Assembly (NCBI RefSeq): GCF_009811655.1
Contig: NZ_BGJX01000004.1
Span: 62,001-126,000 of the forward strand
Reading direction: 5' to 3'
Source of the DNA: Methylosinus sp. Ce-a6
GTDB lineage: Bacteria > Pseudomonadota > Alphaproteobacteria > Rhizobiales > Beijerinckiaceae
Length of the DNA stretch: 64,000 nt
The notes beneath the pieces were generated by a model, which did no database searches, had not been told where the DNA came from, and was given only the letters and a program-made list of their open reading frames with translations. Positions 18,408 through 27,025 of the stretch are shown here, in pieces (position 1 is the stretch's first letter; each line of letters opens with the position of its first letter). A program made the translations under genes and the position numbers.

Positions 18408-19601
18408 TTGAGCGACGACAAGAAGAAACTGCGGCCCGCGACACAGCTCGTCCACGGCGGGGGACTGCGCTCTCAATTCGGCGAATTGTCCGAAGCGCTG
18501 TTCCTCACGCAGAGCTTCGCCTATCCGACCATGGAGGCCGCCGAGGCGCGCTTCAAGGGCGAGGACCCGGGCTTCATCTATTCGCGCTTCTCCAACCCGA
18601 CCGTGGCCATGTTCGAGCAGCGCATGTGCCTGCTCGAGGGGGCGGAAGCCGCGCGCGCCACGGCGAGCGGCATGGCCGCCGTCACCGCCGCCCTGCTCGC
18701 CCAGCTCAGGGCCGGCGACCATATCGTCGCGGCCCGCGCTCTGTTCGGCTCTTGTCTCTATGTGGTGGAAGAGCTGCTGCCGCGTTTCGGCGTCGCCTCG
18801 ACGCTGGTCGACGGCGCCGATCTCGAGCAATGGAAGGCCGCCGTCCGCGAGGAGACCAAGCTCTTCTTCCTCGAGAGCCCGACCAATCCCGGCCTCGAGG
18901 TCTATGACATTCGCGCCATCGCCGATATCGCCCATGCGGCCGGCGCGCGGCTCGTCGTCGACAATGTCTTCGCCACGCCCCTGCTGCAAAAGCCCTTCGA
19001 ATTGGGCGCGGATGTCGTCGTCTATTCGGCGACCAAGCATGTCGACGGCCAGGGCCGCTGCCTCGGCGGCGTCATTCTCGCGTCGCAGGCGCTGATCGAG
19101 GAGAATATCCACAATTTCCTGCGCCAGACCGGCCCGGCGCTGTCGCCCTTCAACGCCTGGACCATGCTGAAGGCGCTGGAGACGCTCCCCTTGCGCGTCG
19201 CGCAGCAGACGGCGAGCGCGGCGAAAATCGCCGATTTCCTCGCCGAGCAAAAGCAAATCGCCCGCGTTCTCTATCCCTTCCGCGACGATCATCCGCAAGC
19301 GGCGCTGGCGCGGCGGCAGATGGCGGGCGGCGGCACTCTGGTGACTTTCGACGTCGCGGGCGGCAAGGCGGCGGCTTTCCGCCTCGCCAATGCGCTCCAG
19401 ATCGTCACGATTTCCAACAATCTCGGCGACGCCAAGAGCCTTATCACCCATCCGGCGACGACGACGCATCAGCGGCTGACGCCGGAGGCGCGGGCGCTGA
19501 TCGGCGTCGGCGACGGACTGCTGCGTCTCTCGGTCGGCCTCGAGGACACGGGCGACCTCCTCGACGATCTCGCGCGTGGCCTCGCCGCCGCGCGCGGCTA
19601 G
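18408..19601 (+). CDS. metZ: O-succinylhomoserine sulfhydrylase
   Basis: PLP enzyme that makes homocysteine from O-succinylhomoserine and sulfide (direct sulfhydrylation). The Cys/Met-metabolism family PLP features are clear: SRFSNPTVAMFEQRMCLLEG, ATASGMAAVTAAL, and the PLP-lysine motif VVYSATKHVDGQGRCLGG. The C-terminal SLGDAKSLITHPATTTHQRL-like segment is present. 397 residues is normal. The start is TTG (18408) with GGGAG about nine bases upstream. A SAM-II riboswitch precedes it, and the TAG stop is the first part of a composite repeat. Confidence 0.94.
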   Translation: MSDDKKKLRPATQLVHGGGLRSQFGELSEALFLTQSFAYPTMEAAEARFKGEDPGFIYSRFSNPTVAMFEQRMCLLEGAEAARATASGMAAVTAALLAQLRAGDHIVAARALFGSCLYVVEELLPRFGVASTLVDGADLEQWKAAVREETKLFFLESPTNPGLEVYDIRAIADIAHAAGARLVVDNVFATPLLQKPFELGADVVVYSATKHVDGQGRCLGGVILASQALIEENIHNFLRQTGPALSPFNAWTMLKALETLPLRVAQQTASAAKIADFLAEQKQIARVLYPFRDDHPQAALARRQMAGGGTLVTFDVAGGKAAAFRLANALQIVTISNNLGDAKSLITHPATTTHQRLTPEARALIGVGDGLLRLSVGLEDTGDLLDDLARGLAAARG

Positions 19602-19701
19602 AGTCTTTTCATGTTTCATTGAAACACGAAAAGACTCTACGCATTTGTTTCGACGCGTTTCAGGACGCCGAACCGGCGTCCACTTCGGCTGGATGCGCTT
19701 G
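19599..19701. repeat. Composite repeat family B, full copy
   Basis: Begins with TAGAGTCTTT (its TAG is the metZ stop). The first hairpin has arms AGAGTCTTTTC.TGTTTCA and complement, followed by a TTTGTTTCGACGCGTTTC linker, then the hairpin GGACGCCGAACCGGCGTCC and TTCGGCTGGATGCGCT. The same two-hairpin plan appears at 22748, 34614, 38123 and 55812. Confidence 0.8.
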
Positions 19702-20000
19702 TCAGGAGCCGAGCCGGCCGCGGCGCTCGAGGTCTATGAGGCGAGCGCCGCGCCGCGACAATAGGCGCCGGCCGCGGCTCCGGCGCCCTCCGCGCGAGCG
19801 CATGATCGGGCCGGCCCCATGAATGGGAGAGGAGCCGCGACGCGGGCGATCGAGCTCATGCGCGTCGACGAAGCTTTTCCTTGATCCGTGTCGATCATGT
19901 CACAGATTTTGCTTTGCGGATTGCGTCGGCGGCTCGCACGGCGGGCGCCGACGTTAATCCGCATTCCCCTTCGACGCGACGCGTCCTAGAGTAGGGCCCC

Positions 20001-20393
20001 ATGTATATAGCCATCACCCGAGACATTCAGGTCACGGCGCTGCCGGATTTCCTGCCCGAGCAGTCGGACCCCGCCAGCGATCGTTTCGTCTGGTCCTACA
20101 CGATCGAGATCGCCAATCTCGGCCAGGAGCGTGTCCAATTGCTGTCACGCCATTGGATCGTCATCGACGCCTATGGGCGTCGCGAGGAAGTGAAAGGGCC
20201 GGGCGTCGTCGGCGAGCAGCCGATCCTCGAGCCGGGCGAGACGTTCCGCTACGCCTCGGGATGTCCGCTCTCGACGCCATCGGGACTGATGAAGGGAAGC
20301 TATACGATGATGACCGCCGAGGGCGAGACCTTCGACATAGAAGTGCCGGCCTTCTCGCTGGACAGCCCGCTCTCCAAGCCCACGCTGAACTGA
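20001..20393 (+). CDS. apaG: ApaG protein
   Basis: A 130-residue protein of the ApaG/DUF525 family with an immunoglobulin-like beta fold. The conserved core includes FVWSYTIEIANLGQERVQLL, RHWIVIDAYGR and the family signature VVGEQPILEPGETFRYASG, then PSGLMKGSY. The molecular role of ApaG is not settled; Co/Mg resistance and diadenosine-tetraphosphate phenotypes are known in enterobacteria, and the eukaryotic domain appears in F-box proteins. It lies 9 bp before argE on the same strand, so the two are likely co-transcribed. Confidence 0.94.
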   Translation: MYIAITRDIQVTALPDFLPEQSDPASDRFVWSYTIEIANLGQERVQLLSRHWIVIDAYGRREEVKGPGVVGEQPILEPGETFRYASGCPLSTPSGLMKGSYTMMTAEGETFDIEVPAFSLDSPLSKPTLN

Positions 20394-20402
20394 GCCGGAC
20401 GC

Positions 20403-21578
20403 ATGTCGTATCGCGACCTGTCGACGATCGAGCGCGCGATCGAGCTGACCGGCCGGCTCGTCGCTTTCGACACGGAGAGCTCGAAGTCCAATCTCGCCCT
20501 GATCGATTTCGTCGAATCCTATTTGCGCGACGAGGGCGTGCCCTTTGTGCGCGCGCCCAATGCGAAGGGCGACAAGGCGGCGCTGTTCGCGACCATCGGG
20601 CCGCCGATCGAAGGCGGCGTCGTGCTCTCCGGCCATACCGACGTCGTGCCGGTCACCGGCCAGAATTGGACCGCCGATCCCTTCACCCTGCGGCGGGAAG
20701 GCGACCGCCTGCTCGGTCGCGGCGCCGTCGACATGAAGGGCTTCGGCGCCGTCTGCCTCGCCATGGTCCCGGAATTCAAGGCGGCCGGGCTCACGCGCCC
20801 GATCCATATTTTCTTGAGCTATGACGAGGAGACGACCTGCCTCGGGCCGCTCGACCTGCTCGGGCGCCTCGGCCTCGACCTGCCGCGGCCGGCGGCGGCC
20901 GTCATCGGCGAGCCGACCTCCATGCAGGTCGCCGACGCGCATAAGAGCGTGACGACTTTCGTCACCACGGTCCGCGGCCACGAGATCCATTCCGCCAATC
21001 TGCATCGCGGCGTCAGCGCGGTGCATGTCGCGCTGCTGCTCGGCGCGGAACTGTTGCGAATCGGCGAGGAATTGGTCGCGGCGGGCGATCCGACCGGCCG
21101 CTTCGATCCGCCCTATTCGACTCTGCATATCGGCGTGATCCAGGGCGGCACGGCCCGCAATATCGTCGCCAAGGACTGCGCCTTCCATTGGGAAGTGCGC
21201 GGCGTGCCCGGAACAGACGCGCCCCGCATCGTGGAGGAGCGGCTCGCGGCCTATGCGGCGGAGCTGACGCAGCGATATTTCACCGCTTTTCCCGGAACCG
21301 GGATCGAAACGCGCATGGAGGTGGAGGTTCCGGGGCTCGCGCCGCAGCCCGGCTCGCCGGCGGAGACGCTGGCGCTCAGGCTCGCCCGCGCCAATCGCAC
21401 CGTAGCCGTGCCCTACGCCTCCGAGGCAGGGCGGTTTCAGGAAGCGGGAATCCCGAGCGTCATCTGCGGCCCCGGCCGCATCGACGAGGCGCATCAGCCC
21501 GACGAATACATAGAGGTCGGCGAGCTCGCGGCCTGCGTCGAATTCATGCGCGGCCTCGCCCGCGAGCTCGGCGCCTGA
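20403..21578 (+). CDS. argE: Acetylornithine deacetylase
   Basis: Zinc M20-family hydrolase that removes the acetyl group from N-acetylornithine in arginine synthesis. Metal and active-site segments: LSGHTDVVPV (His and Asp ligands), RGAVDMKGFGAVCLAMVPEF (bridging Asp), SYDEETTCLG (catalytic Glu and metal Glu), and near the end VICGPGRIDEAHQPDEYIEV (His ligand). 391 residues is normal for the ArgE/DapE group, and the overall pattern fits alphaproteobacterial ArgE. It follows apaG directly. DapE activity is a less likely alternative. Confidence 0.9.
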   Translation: MSYRDLSTIERAIELTGRLVAFDTESSKSNLALIDFVESYLRDEGVPFVRAPNAKGDKAALFATIGPPIEGGVVLSGHTDVVPVTGQNWTADPFTLRREGDRLLGRGAVDMKGFGAVCLAMVPEFKAAGLTRPIHIFLSYDEETTCLGPLDLLGRLGLDLPRPAAAVIGEPTSMQVADAHKSVTTFVTTVRGHEIHSANLHRGVSAVHVALLLGAELLRIGEELVAAGDPTGRFDPPYSTLHIGVIQGGTARNIVAKDCAFHWEVRGVPGTDAPRIVEERLAAYAAELTQRYFTAFPGTGIETRMEVEVPGLAPQPGSPAETLALRLARANRTVAVPYASEAGRFQEAGIPSVICGPGRIDEAHQPDEYIEVGELAACVEFMRGLARELGA

Positions 21579-21603
21579 ACGGCGCCGAGCGATGTTCGCG
21601 GGA

Positions 21604-21960
21604 TCAGTAGCAGGCCCAGACCCAATAGCCGACCCAACGCCAGCACGGTCCGACGCCATGGGCCCACCAGCGCCCATGCCAGTAGCGGCCGCGTCCGTAG
21701 CCGTGGCCGCGATGCCAGCCATGACCGCCGCCATGCCAGCCGCCGCCATGACCGCCACCGTGCCAGCCCCCGCCATGACCGCCGCCATGCCAGCCCCCGC
21801 CATGACCGCCGCCGTGCCAGCCGTCGCCGTGACCGCCGCCATGCCAGCCCCCGCCATGACCGCCGCCGTGCCAGCCGCCGCCATGATGCTGAGCGAAAGC
21901 CTCGGAGGGCAGCGCGAGCGCGGCGCCCAGAGCGACGACGAGCGATAATTTGTGCAACAT
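21604..21960 (-). CDS. Exported Gly/His/Trp-repeat protein
   Basis: A 118-residue protein with a clear signal peptide (MLHKLSLVVALGAALALPSE, cleavage after AFAQ). The mature part is a tandem array of GGGWHGGGH units (about ten half-units), then a Gly/Arg/Tyr/Trp-rich end (GRGRYWHGRWWAHG) finishing VGYWVWACY. The DNA is correspondingly repetitive between about 21715 and 21885. It has a good ribosome site (AGGAG seven bases before 21960). Such His/Gly-rich exported proteins may bind metal ions; no function is established. It is convergent with argE. Repeat number may vary between strains. Confidence 0.8.
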   Translation of the reverse strand: MLHKLSLVVALGAALALPSEAFAQHHGGGWHGGGHGGGWHGGGHGDGWHGGGHGGGWHGGGHGGGWHGGGHGGGWHGGGHGWHRGHGYGRGRYWHGRWWAHGVGPCWRWVGYWVWACY

Positions 21961-22214
21961 CGGAATTCTCCTCACCTTCGCTGCGAAGCGCGCGGAGCCT
22001 CTCCATCCCTGCGCTTCGAATGAGCGACATAGTTCCCGCCGAGGGCCGCCAACTGTGAGTTGTCGCACACTCTGTGTCGAATTTACGTCGCGGCGAATCG
22101 CCCAGGGCGCGGGCCGGCATTGATTTCGGATTGCGGCCGGCTATAGTCCGCGCCCGTTGCAAGGTGGGTTCCTGCCGGCACGAAGGCGCGCGCGCCGCTT
22201 CCAAGAGATCGAAC

Positions 22215-22685
22215 ATGAAATTGATCCAGACCGCCCAAGCCCAGACCGACGCCCCTGCGGCGACGCCTCCTGCTCCGCCCGCCCCCGCCGCGCCGCCTGT
22301 TCCCGCGGCCCCCGCGGCGCCGCCGGTCCCGCCCAGCACAACGGTGCAGACCGCCCCGGACGCGGGCGCTGGCCCGCAAGCGCCGGCTCCCGACATGATC
22401 ACGCAGCTGGTTCCGCTGATCCTGGTCACGCTGATCGTCTATTTCATCGTGCTGCGGCCGCAGGCCCGCCGCACGAAGGAGCAGAAGGAGTCGCTCAAGA
22501 ATGTGCGGCGCGGCGACACCGTCGTCACCAGCGGCGGGCTGATCGGCAAGGTGACCAAGACGGTCGACGACGCCGAGGTCGAGGTCGAGCTCGCCCAGAA
22601 CATCCGCGTGCGCGTGCTGCGCTCGGCCATCGCCGAGGTGCGCGCCAAGGGCGAGCCGGTGAAGGACCAGGCCGCCGCGCGTTAG
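22215..22685 (+). CDS. yajC: Sec translocase accessory subunit YajC
   Basis: A 156-residue single-span membrane protein of the SecDF-YajC complex. An N-terminal Pro/Ala-rich stretch (about residues 15-60) precedes the membrane helix QLVPLILVTLIVYFIVLRP and the family block RPQARRTKEQKESLKNVRRG, then DTVVTSGGLIGKVTKT. The Pro/Ala extension makes it longer than E. coli YajC (110). secD and secF follow. Its TAG stop is also the first three bases of a family A palindrome. The start at 22215 is the most conserved-looking; an upstream in-frame ATG gives an Arg-rich extension. Confidence 0.92.
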   Translation: MKLIQTAQAQTDAPAATPPAPPAPAAPPVPAAPAAPPVPPSTTVQTAPDAGAGPQAPAPDMITQLVPLILVTLIVYFIVLRPQARRTKEQKESLKNVRRGDTVVTSGGLIGKVTKTVDDAEVEVELAQNIRVRVLRSAIAEVRAKGEPVKDQAAAR

Positions 22686-22745
22686 AGCATGTTTTCCGAG
22701 AAGTGCAGCGGTTTTCGGAAAAGAACATGCGAATTCAAATAGGTC
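22683..22745. repeat. Palindromic repeat family A, reverse copy
   Basis: TAGAGCATGTTTTCCGAGAA followed by CGGTTTTCGGAAAAGAACAT and GCGAATTCAAATA is the reverse complement of the element at 5465-5519. It begins with the yajC stop codon and separates yajC from the secD part of the operon. Confidence 0.8.
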
Positions 22746-22747
22746 TA

Positions 22748-22852
22748 GGGCGTTCGCAGCCGCAGTGGACGCCGGTTCGGCGTTGGAAACGCGTCGAAAC
22801 AAAAGCTTGGAGTCTTTTCATGTTTCAATGAAACATGAAAAGACTCTGGCCG
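22748..22852. repeat. Composite repeat family B, reverse copy
   Basis: Carries GTGGACGCCGGTTCGGCGTT, a GGAAACGCGTCGAAACAAAA linker and the hairpin GAGTCTTTTCATGTTTCA with its complement ending at 22848. This is the family B plan in reverse orientation relative to 19599. It lies about 85 bp before secD. Confidence 0.8.
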
Positions 22853-22937
22853 GAACGCATGCCCGCCCCGTCCCGGCCCGCCGACCAACGGGGCCGGGCC
22901 GGCCCCTCCCCGGACCGCCTCACAGGACCGACGATCC

Positions 22938-24530
22938 ATGCTGCGCTTCGCCACCTGGAAGATTATCGCTATTCTGGCGATGACGCTCGCCGCCGTTCTC
23001 GTCGTCGTCCCGAGCATGCTCGGGACGACGAGCCTTGCGGCGCTGTCCTCGGCCCTGCCCGCCTGGGCGCAGCCGCGCACCATCGTGCTCGGCCTCGATC
23101 TCCAGGGCGGCTCCTATGTGATGCTCGAGGTGGACAAGGCGTCGGTGCTGCACACGCAGACGACCAATCTGCGCGACGACGTCCGCCGCATCCTGCGCGA
23201 GGAGAAGGTCGCCATCACCGGCGGCATCGGCGCTCAGGCGCGCGGCGTGCAGCTGCGCATTCCGGACGCCGCTGACCGCGCCAAGGTGCTGCCGAAGTTC
23301 CGCAATCTGGCGCAGGGCTTCGCCGGCGCGCGGCTCGGCGGGGCGCCGCCGCTCGACGTGCGCGATTCGGGCGACGGCCTCATCCAGATCGTCGTCACCG
23401 ACGCCGGCGTGACCGACAAGGTCCGCCACGCGGTCGACCAGTCGATCGAGGTCATCCGCCGCCGCGTCGACGCGCTCGGGACGCGCGAGCCCAGCATCCA
23501 GCGCGAGGGCGACGACCGCATCATCGTCCAGGTCCCGGGCCTGCAGGACCCGGAACAGCTCAAGACCATTCTCGGCCAGACGGCCAAGCTCGAATTCCGC
23601 CTCGTCGCCGAGCCGGGCCAGAACCCATCCGAGCTCGAGGAGCTCGCCCAGGCCGACGAATCGGGCAAGGTCGCGATCGAGAAGCAGGTCATGGTGCAGG
23701 GCGAGGATCTGACCGACGCCCAGCCCAGCTTCGACCAGCAGCGCGGCGGCGAGCCCGTCGTCAACTTCCGCTTCAACATCCGCGGCGCGCAGAAGTTCGG
23801 CGAAGTGACCTCGAAGAATGTCGGCCGGCTCTTCGCCATCGTGCTCGACAATAAGGTGATCTCCGCGCCGCGCATCCTGCAGCCGATCACCGGCGGATCG
23901 GGCCAGATCTCGGGCCATTTCACCGTCGAGCAGGCCAATAATCTCTCGATCCTGCTGCGCGCCGGCGCGCTGCCGGCCAAGCTCGACATCATCGAGGAGC
24001 GCACGGTCGGCCCCGGCCTCGGCCAGGATTCGATCGACGCGGGCAAGCGCGCGGCCTATGTCGGCGCCGCCCTGGTCGTCGTCTACATGCTCGTCACCTA
24101 TGGCGTGTTCGGAATCTTCGCCAATCTGGCGCTGTTCGTCCATATCGCCTTCATCTTCGCCGGCCTCGTGCTGCTCGGCTCGACGCTGACATTGCCGGGC
24201 ATAGCCGGAATCGTGCTGACGATCGGCATGGCGGTCGACTCCAATGTGCTCATCTACGAGCGCATTCGCGAGGAACAGCATGGCGGCCGCTCGATCCTCG
24301 CTTCGCTCGACGCGGGCTTCAACCGCGCCTTCGCGACGATCGTCGACTCCAACGTCACAATGTTCGTCGCCGCGGCGATCCTCTATTTCCTGGGCTCCGG
24401 CCCGGTGCGCGGCTTCGCCGTGTCGCTCGCGCTCGGCATTCTGACGACGATCGTCACCGCCGTCACCATGACACGCATGATGATCGCGATCTGGTATCAT
24501 TACGCGCGGCCGACGCGCCTGCCGATCTGA
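22938..24530 (+). CDS. secD: Protein translocase subunit SecD
   Basis: A 530-residue inner-membrane protein that, with SecF, uses the proton gradient to help export. One N-terminal helix, then the large periplasmic P1 region opening LGLDLQGGSYVMLEV (the SecD D1 signature), with NFRFNIRGAQKFGEVTSKNV further on, then five C-terminal membrane segments containing GIAGIVLTIGMAVDSNVLIYERIREE (the conserved SecD D5-like motif). Length is shorter than E. coli SecD (615) but usual for Alphaproteobacteria. It is followed by secF after 11 bp. Confidence 0.96.
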   Translation: MLRFATWKIIAILAMTLAAVLVVVPSMLGTTSLAALSSALPAWAQPRTIVLGLDLQGGSYVMLEVDKASVLHTQTTNLRDDVRRILREEKVAITGGIGAQARGVQLRIPDAADRAKVLPKFRNLAQGFAGARLGGAPPLDVRDSGDGLIQIVVTDAGVTDKVRHAVDQSIEVIRRRVDALGTREPSIQREGDDRIIVQVPGLQDPEQLKTILGQTAKLEFRLVAEPGQNPSELEELAQADESGKVAIEKQVMVQGEDLTDAQPSFDQQRGGEPVVNFRFNIRGAQKFGEVTSKNVGRLFAIVLDNKVISAPRILQPITGGSGQISGHFTVEQANNLSILLRAGALPAKLDIIEERTVGPGLGQDSIDAGKRAAYVGAALVVVYMLVTYGVFGIFANLALFVHIAFIFAGLVLLGSTLTLPGIAGIVLTIGMAVDSNVLIYERIREEQHGGRSILASLDAGFNRAFATIVDSNVTMFVAAAILYFLGSGPVRGFAVSLALGILTTIVTAVTMTRMMIAIWYHYARPTRLPI

Positions 24531-24541
24531 GGGTGAAACCG

Positions 24542-25522
24542 ATGAAGCTGCTGCGTCTCGCCCCGGAGAACACCAAATTCCCGTTCATGCGGTTCCGCCG
24601 CGTGAGCTACCCTTTCTCCGCCTTCCTCTCGATCTGCTCCGTGCTGCTGTTCATCTTCAGCGGCATGAATTTCGGCATCGATTTCGCGGGCGGCACCGTC
24701 ATCGAGCTGCGCGCCAAATCCGGCCACGCCGAGATCGCCACGCTGCGCGCGGGCCTCGAGAAGCTCGATCTCGGCGACGTCGAGGTGCAGTCCTTCGGCA
24801 ATGAGTCGGACGCGACCTTGCGCTTCGGACCGCAGACGGGCGGCGACGCCGCCCAGCAGGCGGCGGTGGAGAAGGTCCGCAATTCCGTCGGCTCCGATTA
24901 TGATCTGCGCCGCGTCGAGGTGGTCGGCCCGCGCGTTTCCGGCGAGCTGGTGCAGTCGGGCACGCTCGGCGTGGTGCTCTCCATCATCGCCGTGCTGACC
25001 TATCTGTGGTTCCGCTTCGAATGGCAATTCGCCATAGGCGCGGTCATAGCGACCATGCATGATCTTCTGCTCACCGTCGGCTTCTTCTCGATCACCCAAC
25101 TCGAATTCAACACGACGTCCATAGCGGCGATTTTGACCATCGTCGGCTATTCGCTGAACGAGACCGTCGTCGTGCTCGACCGCATTCGCGAGATGATGCG
25201 CAAATATAAGAAGATGCCGACCGATCAGATGATCGATCTGTCGATCAACGCCGTGCTGCCGCGCACGATCATGACGGCGACGACGGTGTTCCTCGCGCTC
25301 TTGTCGCTGGCGATCTTCGGCGGCCATGTGATCCGCTCCTTCTCGCTCGCGATGATCTGGGGCATTTTCGTCGCGACTTATTCCTCTGTCTTCATCTGCT
25401 CGCCCATGCTGATCTATCTCGGCCTGCGCAACGAGGATGCGGGCCATGCGCCCGAGACCGCGCCGGCGCCGAGCAAAGCCGCCGCCAAGGCGACGACGCG
25501 CGCCAAGCCGAAAACGGCCTGA
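24542..25522 (+). CDS. secF: Protein translocase subunit SecF
   Basis: Partner of SecD, 326 residues with six membrane segments. The N-terminal signature GMNFGIDFAGGTVIELRA and the C-terminal conserved segment TIVGYSLNETVVVLDRIREM are both present, along with TIMTATTVFLALLSLAIFGG. The C-terminus is Ala/Pro/Lys-rich. The ATG at 24542 has GAGGG seven bases upstream; a GTG three codons earlier is unlikely because it lies directly on that ribosome site. It forms an operon with secD and the Mth938-domain gene. Confidence 0.95.
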   Translation: MKLLRLAPENTKFPFMRFRRVSYPFSAFLSICSVLLFIFSGMNFGIDFAGGTVIELRAKSGHAEIATLRAGLEKLDLGDVEVQSFGNESDATLRFGPQTGGDAAQQAAVEKVRNSVGSDYDLRRVEVVGPRVSGELVQSGTLGVVLSIIAVLTYLWFRFEWQFAIGAVIATMHDLLLTVGFFSITQLEFNTTSIAAILTIVGYSLNETVVVLDRIREMMRKYKKMPTDQMIDLSINAVLPRTIMTATTVFLALLSLAIFGGHVIRSFSLAMIWGIFVATYSSVFICSPMLIYLGLRNEDAGHAPETAPAPSKAAAKATTRAKPKTA

Positions 25523-25536
25523 CGGCGCCGCCCGCC

Positions 25537-25917
25537 ATGGCTGAGCAGGGTCGCGGCTTCGTTCCGGGCCGTCACAGGATCGAGACCTATGGCGGCGGCG
25601 GCTTTCGCTTCGCGGAGATGTCGCATCGCGGCTCGCTGCTCGCTCTGCCCTCCGGCGTTCATGCGATCGAGACCGCCACCGCGGCGGCTGTCGACGAGGC
25701 GGCGCTCGCGCCGCTCTTCGCCGAGCCCGCGGGGGCGGTGGAGCTCTTGATCTTCGGCTCCGGCGAAAATCTGCGGCCGATCCCGCCGGCCTTGCGCGCC
25801 CGGCTCAGGGAAGCGGGCATCATGGTCGAGGCCATGGCGACGGGGCCGGCGGTCCGCACCTATAATATGCTGCTCGACGAAGACCGGCGCGTCGCCGCCG
25901 TGCTGATCGTGGTGTGA
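25537..25917 (+). CDS. Mth938-like domain protein (NDUFAF3 relative)
   Basis: A 126-residue cytosolic protein of the DUF498/Mth938 family, which includes the mitochondrial complex I assembly factor NDUFAF3. Conserved parts: IETYGGGGFRFAEMSHRGSL, VELLIFGSGENLRPIPPALR and GIMVEAMATGPAVRTYNML. It starts 14 bp after secF. Order secD-secF-Mth938-phytoene/squalene-synthase-like is common in Alphaproteobacteria, and the last two are both homologues of complex I assembly factors (NDUFAF3 and NDUFAF6). The TGA stop overlaps the next repeat. Confidence 0.88.
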   Translation: MAEQGRGFVPGRHRIETYGGGGFRFAEMSHRGSLLALPSGVHAIETATAAAVDEAALAPLFAEPAGAVELLIFGSGENLRPIPPALRARLREAGIMVEAMATGPAVRTYNMLLDEDRRVAAVLIVV

Positions 25918-26045
25918 TGCGGTTTCGCGTCCGGCGGGGCCGTCATTGCGAGGAGCATGAGCGACGAAGCAATCCAGGAGCCGCCCCACGGCTCTAGATT
26001 GCTTCGCTCCGCTCGCAATGACGTCCGCCGGAAAGCCGACGAGGT
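25915..26045. repeat. Palindromic repeat family C, copy 2
   Basis: Starts TGATGCGGTTTCGCGTCCGG with the stop codon of the preceding gene as its first bases. Inner arms are GTCATTGCGAG near 25943 and CTCGCAATGAC near 26012, flanking GACGAAGCAATCCAGGAGCC and a matching ATTGCTTCGCTCC. It separates the Mth938 gene from the next gene. Confidence 0.75.
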
Positions 26046-26055
26046 TTTTTCGCCC

Positions 26056-26931
26056 ATGGACGACGCCGTTAGCAAACGCGAGACCGAGCTCGCCGACCAC
26101 TATCGCCATTGCGAGGCGGCGCTGCGCGAGCAGGACCTCGACCTCTGGCTCGCCTGCCTCTTCGCGCCGGCGGGCGCGCGTCCGCATCTCCATGCGATCG
26201 GCGCCTTCGCCGCCGAGATCGCCGGCGTGCGCGCGCGCGTCTCGCAGCCGATCCTCGGCGAGATGCGCCTGCGCTGGTGGTACGATTCGCTGGAGGCGGC
26301 GGCCGACAGCGAGGGCGCGCGCGCCCATCCCATCGCCGACGCGCTCATCGACACGCTGGAGCGTCATGCGATCCCGCGCGAGGAGGTCGTCGAGCTGCTC
26401 GAGGCCCATAGTTTCGATCTCTATGACGAGCCGATGGAGAGCCTCGAGGCGCTGGAGACCTATTGCGACCGCGTCTTCGGCGCGCCCATGCGCTGGCGCG
26501 CCATGGCCATAGACGCGCAGGACGCGCGCCTTCAGGAAGAGGCGCTGCGCTGCGCCGGCCGCGCTTTGGGGCTGACGGCGATTCTGCGCGCCCTGCCCCG
26601 CCATATGGCGCAGGGACGGCGATTCGTTCCGGCCGATCTGCTGGCGCGCCATCGCGTCGAGGCGGATTTCGCCGAGACGAAGGCGACACCCGCGGTCTCG
26701 GCCGCGATCGGCGAGTTGCGTGGGCGGGCGCGCGAATATTACGCCGCGGCGAGGCAGGCCGTGAGCGGCGACGGACCGGCGCGGGCCGCGCTGCTGCCGG
26801 CGGCGACGATCCCTCTCTATCTCGCTGAAATGGAGCGCAAAGGCTTCGACCCTTTCCGCTCCATCGCCGAGCCCGCGCAATGGCGAAGACAGTGGCGGCT
26901 GTGGCGCACGGCGCGCGGCCGCGGCATATAG
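26056..26931 (+). CDS. Squalene/phytoene synthase family protein, NDUFAF6-like
   Basis: A 291-residue all-helical isoprenoid-synthase-fold protein. The usual squalene/phytoene synthase segment is recognisable (EMRLRWWYDSLEAAA and AGRALGLTAILRALPRHMAQ), but the two Asp-rich metal motifs (DXXXD) are not convincing, as in the NDUFAF6 branch. It may therefore be a non-catalytic complex I assembly factor homologue rather than a carotenoid or hopanoid enzyme. The start at 26056 begins the conserved HYRHCEAALREQDLDLWLAC region; an upstream in-frame ATG lies in a repeat. The Mth938 (NDUFAF3-like) gene before it strengthens this reading. Confidence 0.8.
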   Translation: MDDAVSKRETELADHYRHCEAALREQDLDLWLACLFAPAGARPHLHAIGAFAAEIAGVRARVSQPILGEMRLRWWYDSLEAAADSEGARAHPIADALIDTLERHAIPREEVVELLEAHSFDLYDEPMESLEALETYCDRVFGAPMRWRAMAIDAQDARLQEEALRCAGRALGLTAILRALPRHMAQGRRFVPADLLARHRVEADFAETKATPAVSAAIGELRGRAREYYAAARQAVSGDGPARAALLPAATIPLYLAEMERKGFDPFRSIAEPAQWRRQWRLWRTARGRGI

Positions 26932-27025
26932 TCCTACGGAAAAGCCGTGCGGTCGGCGGCGGAAACGCCTATCTAGCGGAAAGCCGCGCGTCTCGCGCCG
27001 CTGCAATTGTCGAGACAACCGCCGC

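Noticed and set aside
21592..21948. Plus-strand Met/Pro/Ala-repeat frame opposite the Gly/His protein
   Set aside because: It is a complement of the Gly-His repeat; the minus-strand frame has a signal peptide and ribosome site, this one does not.
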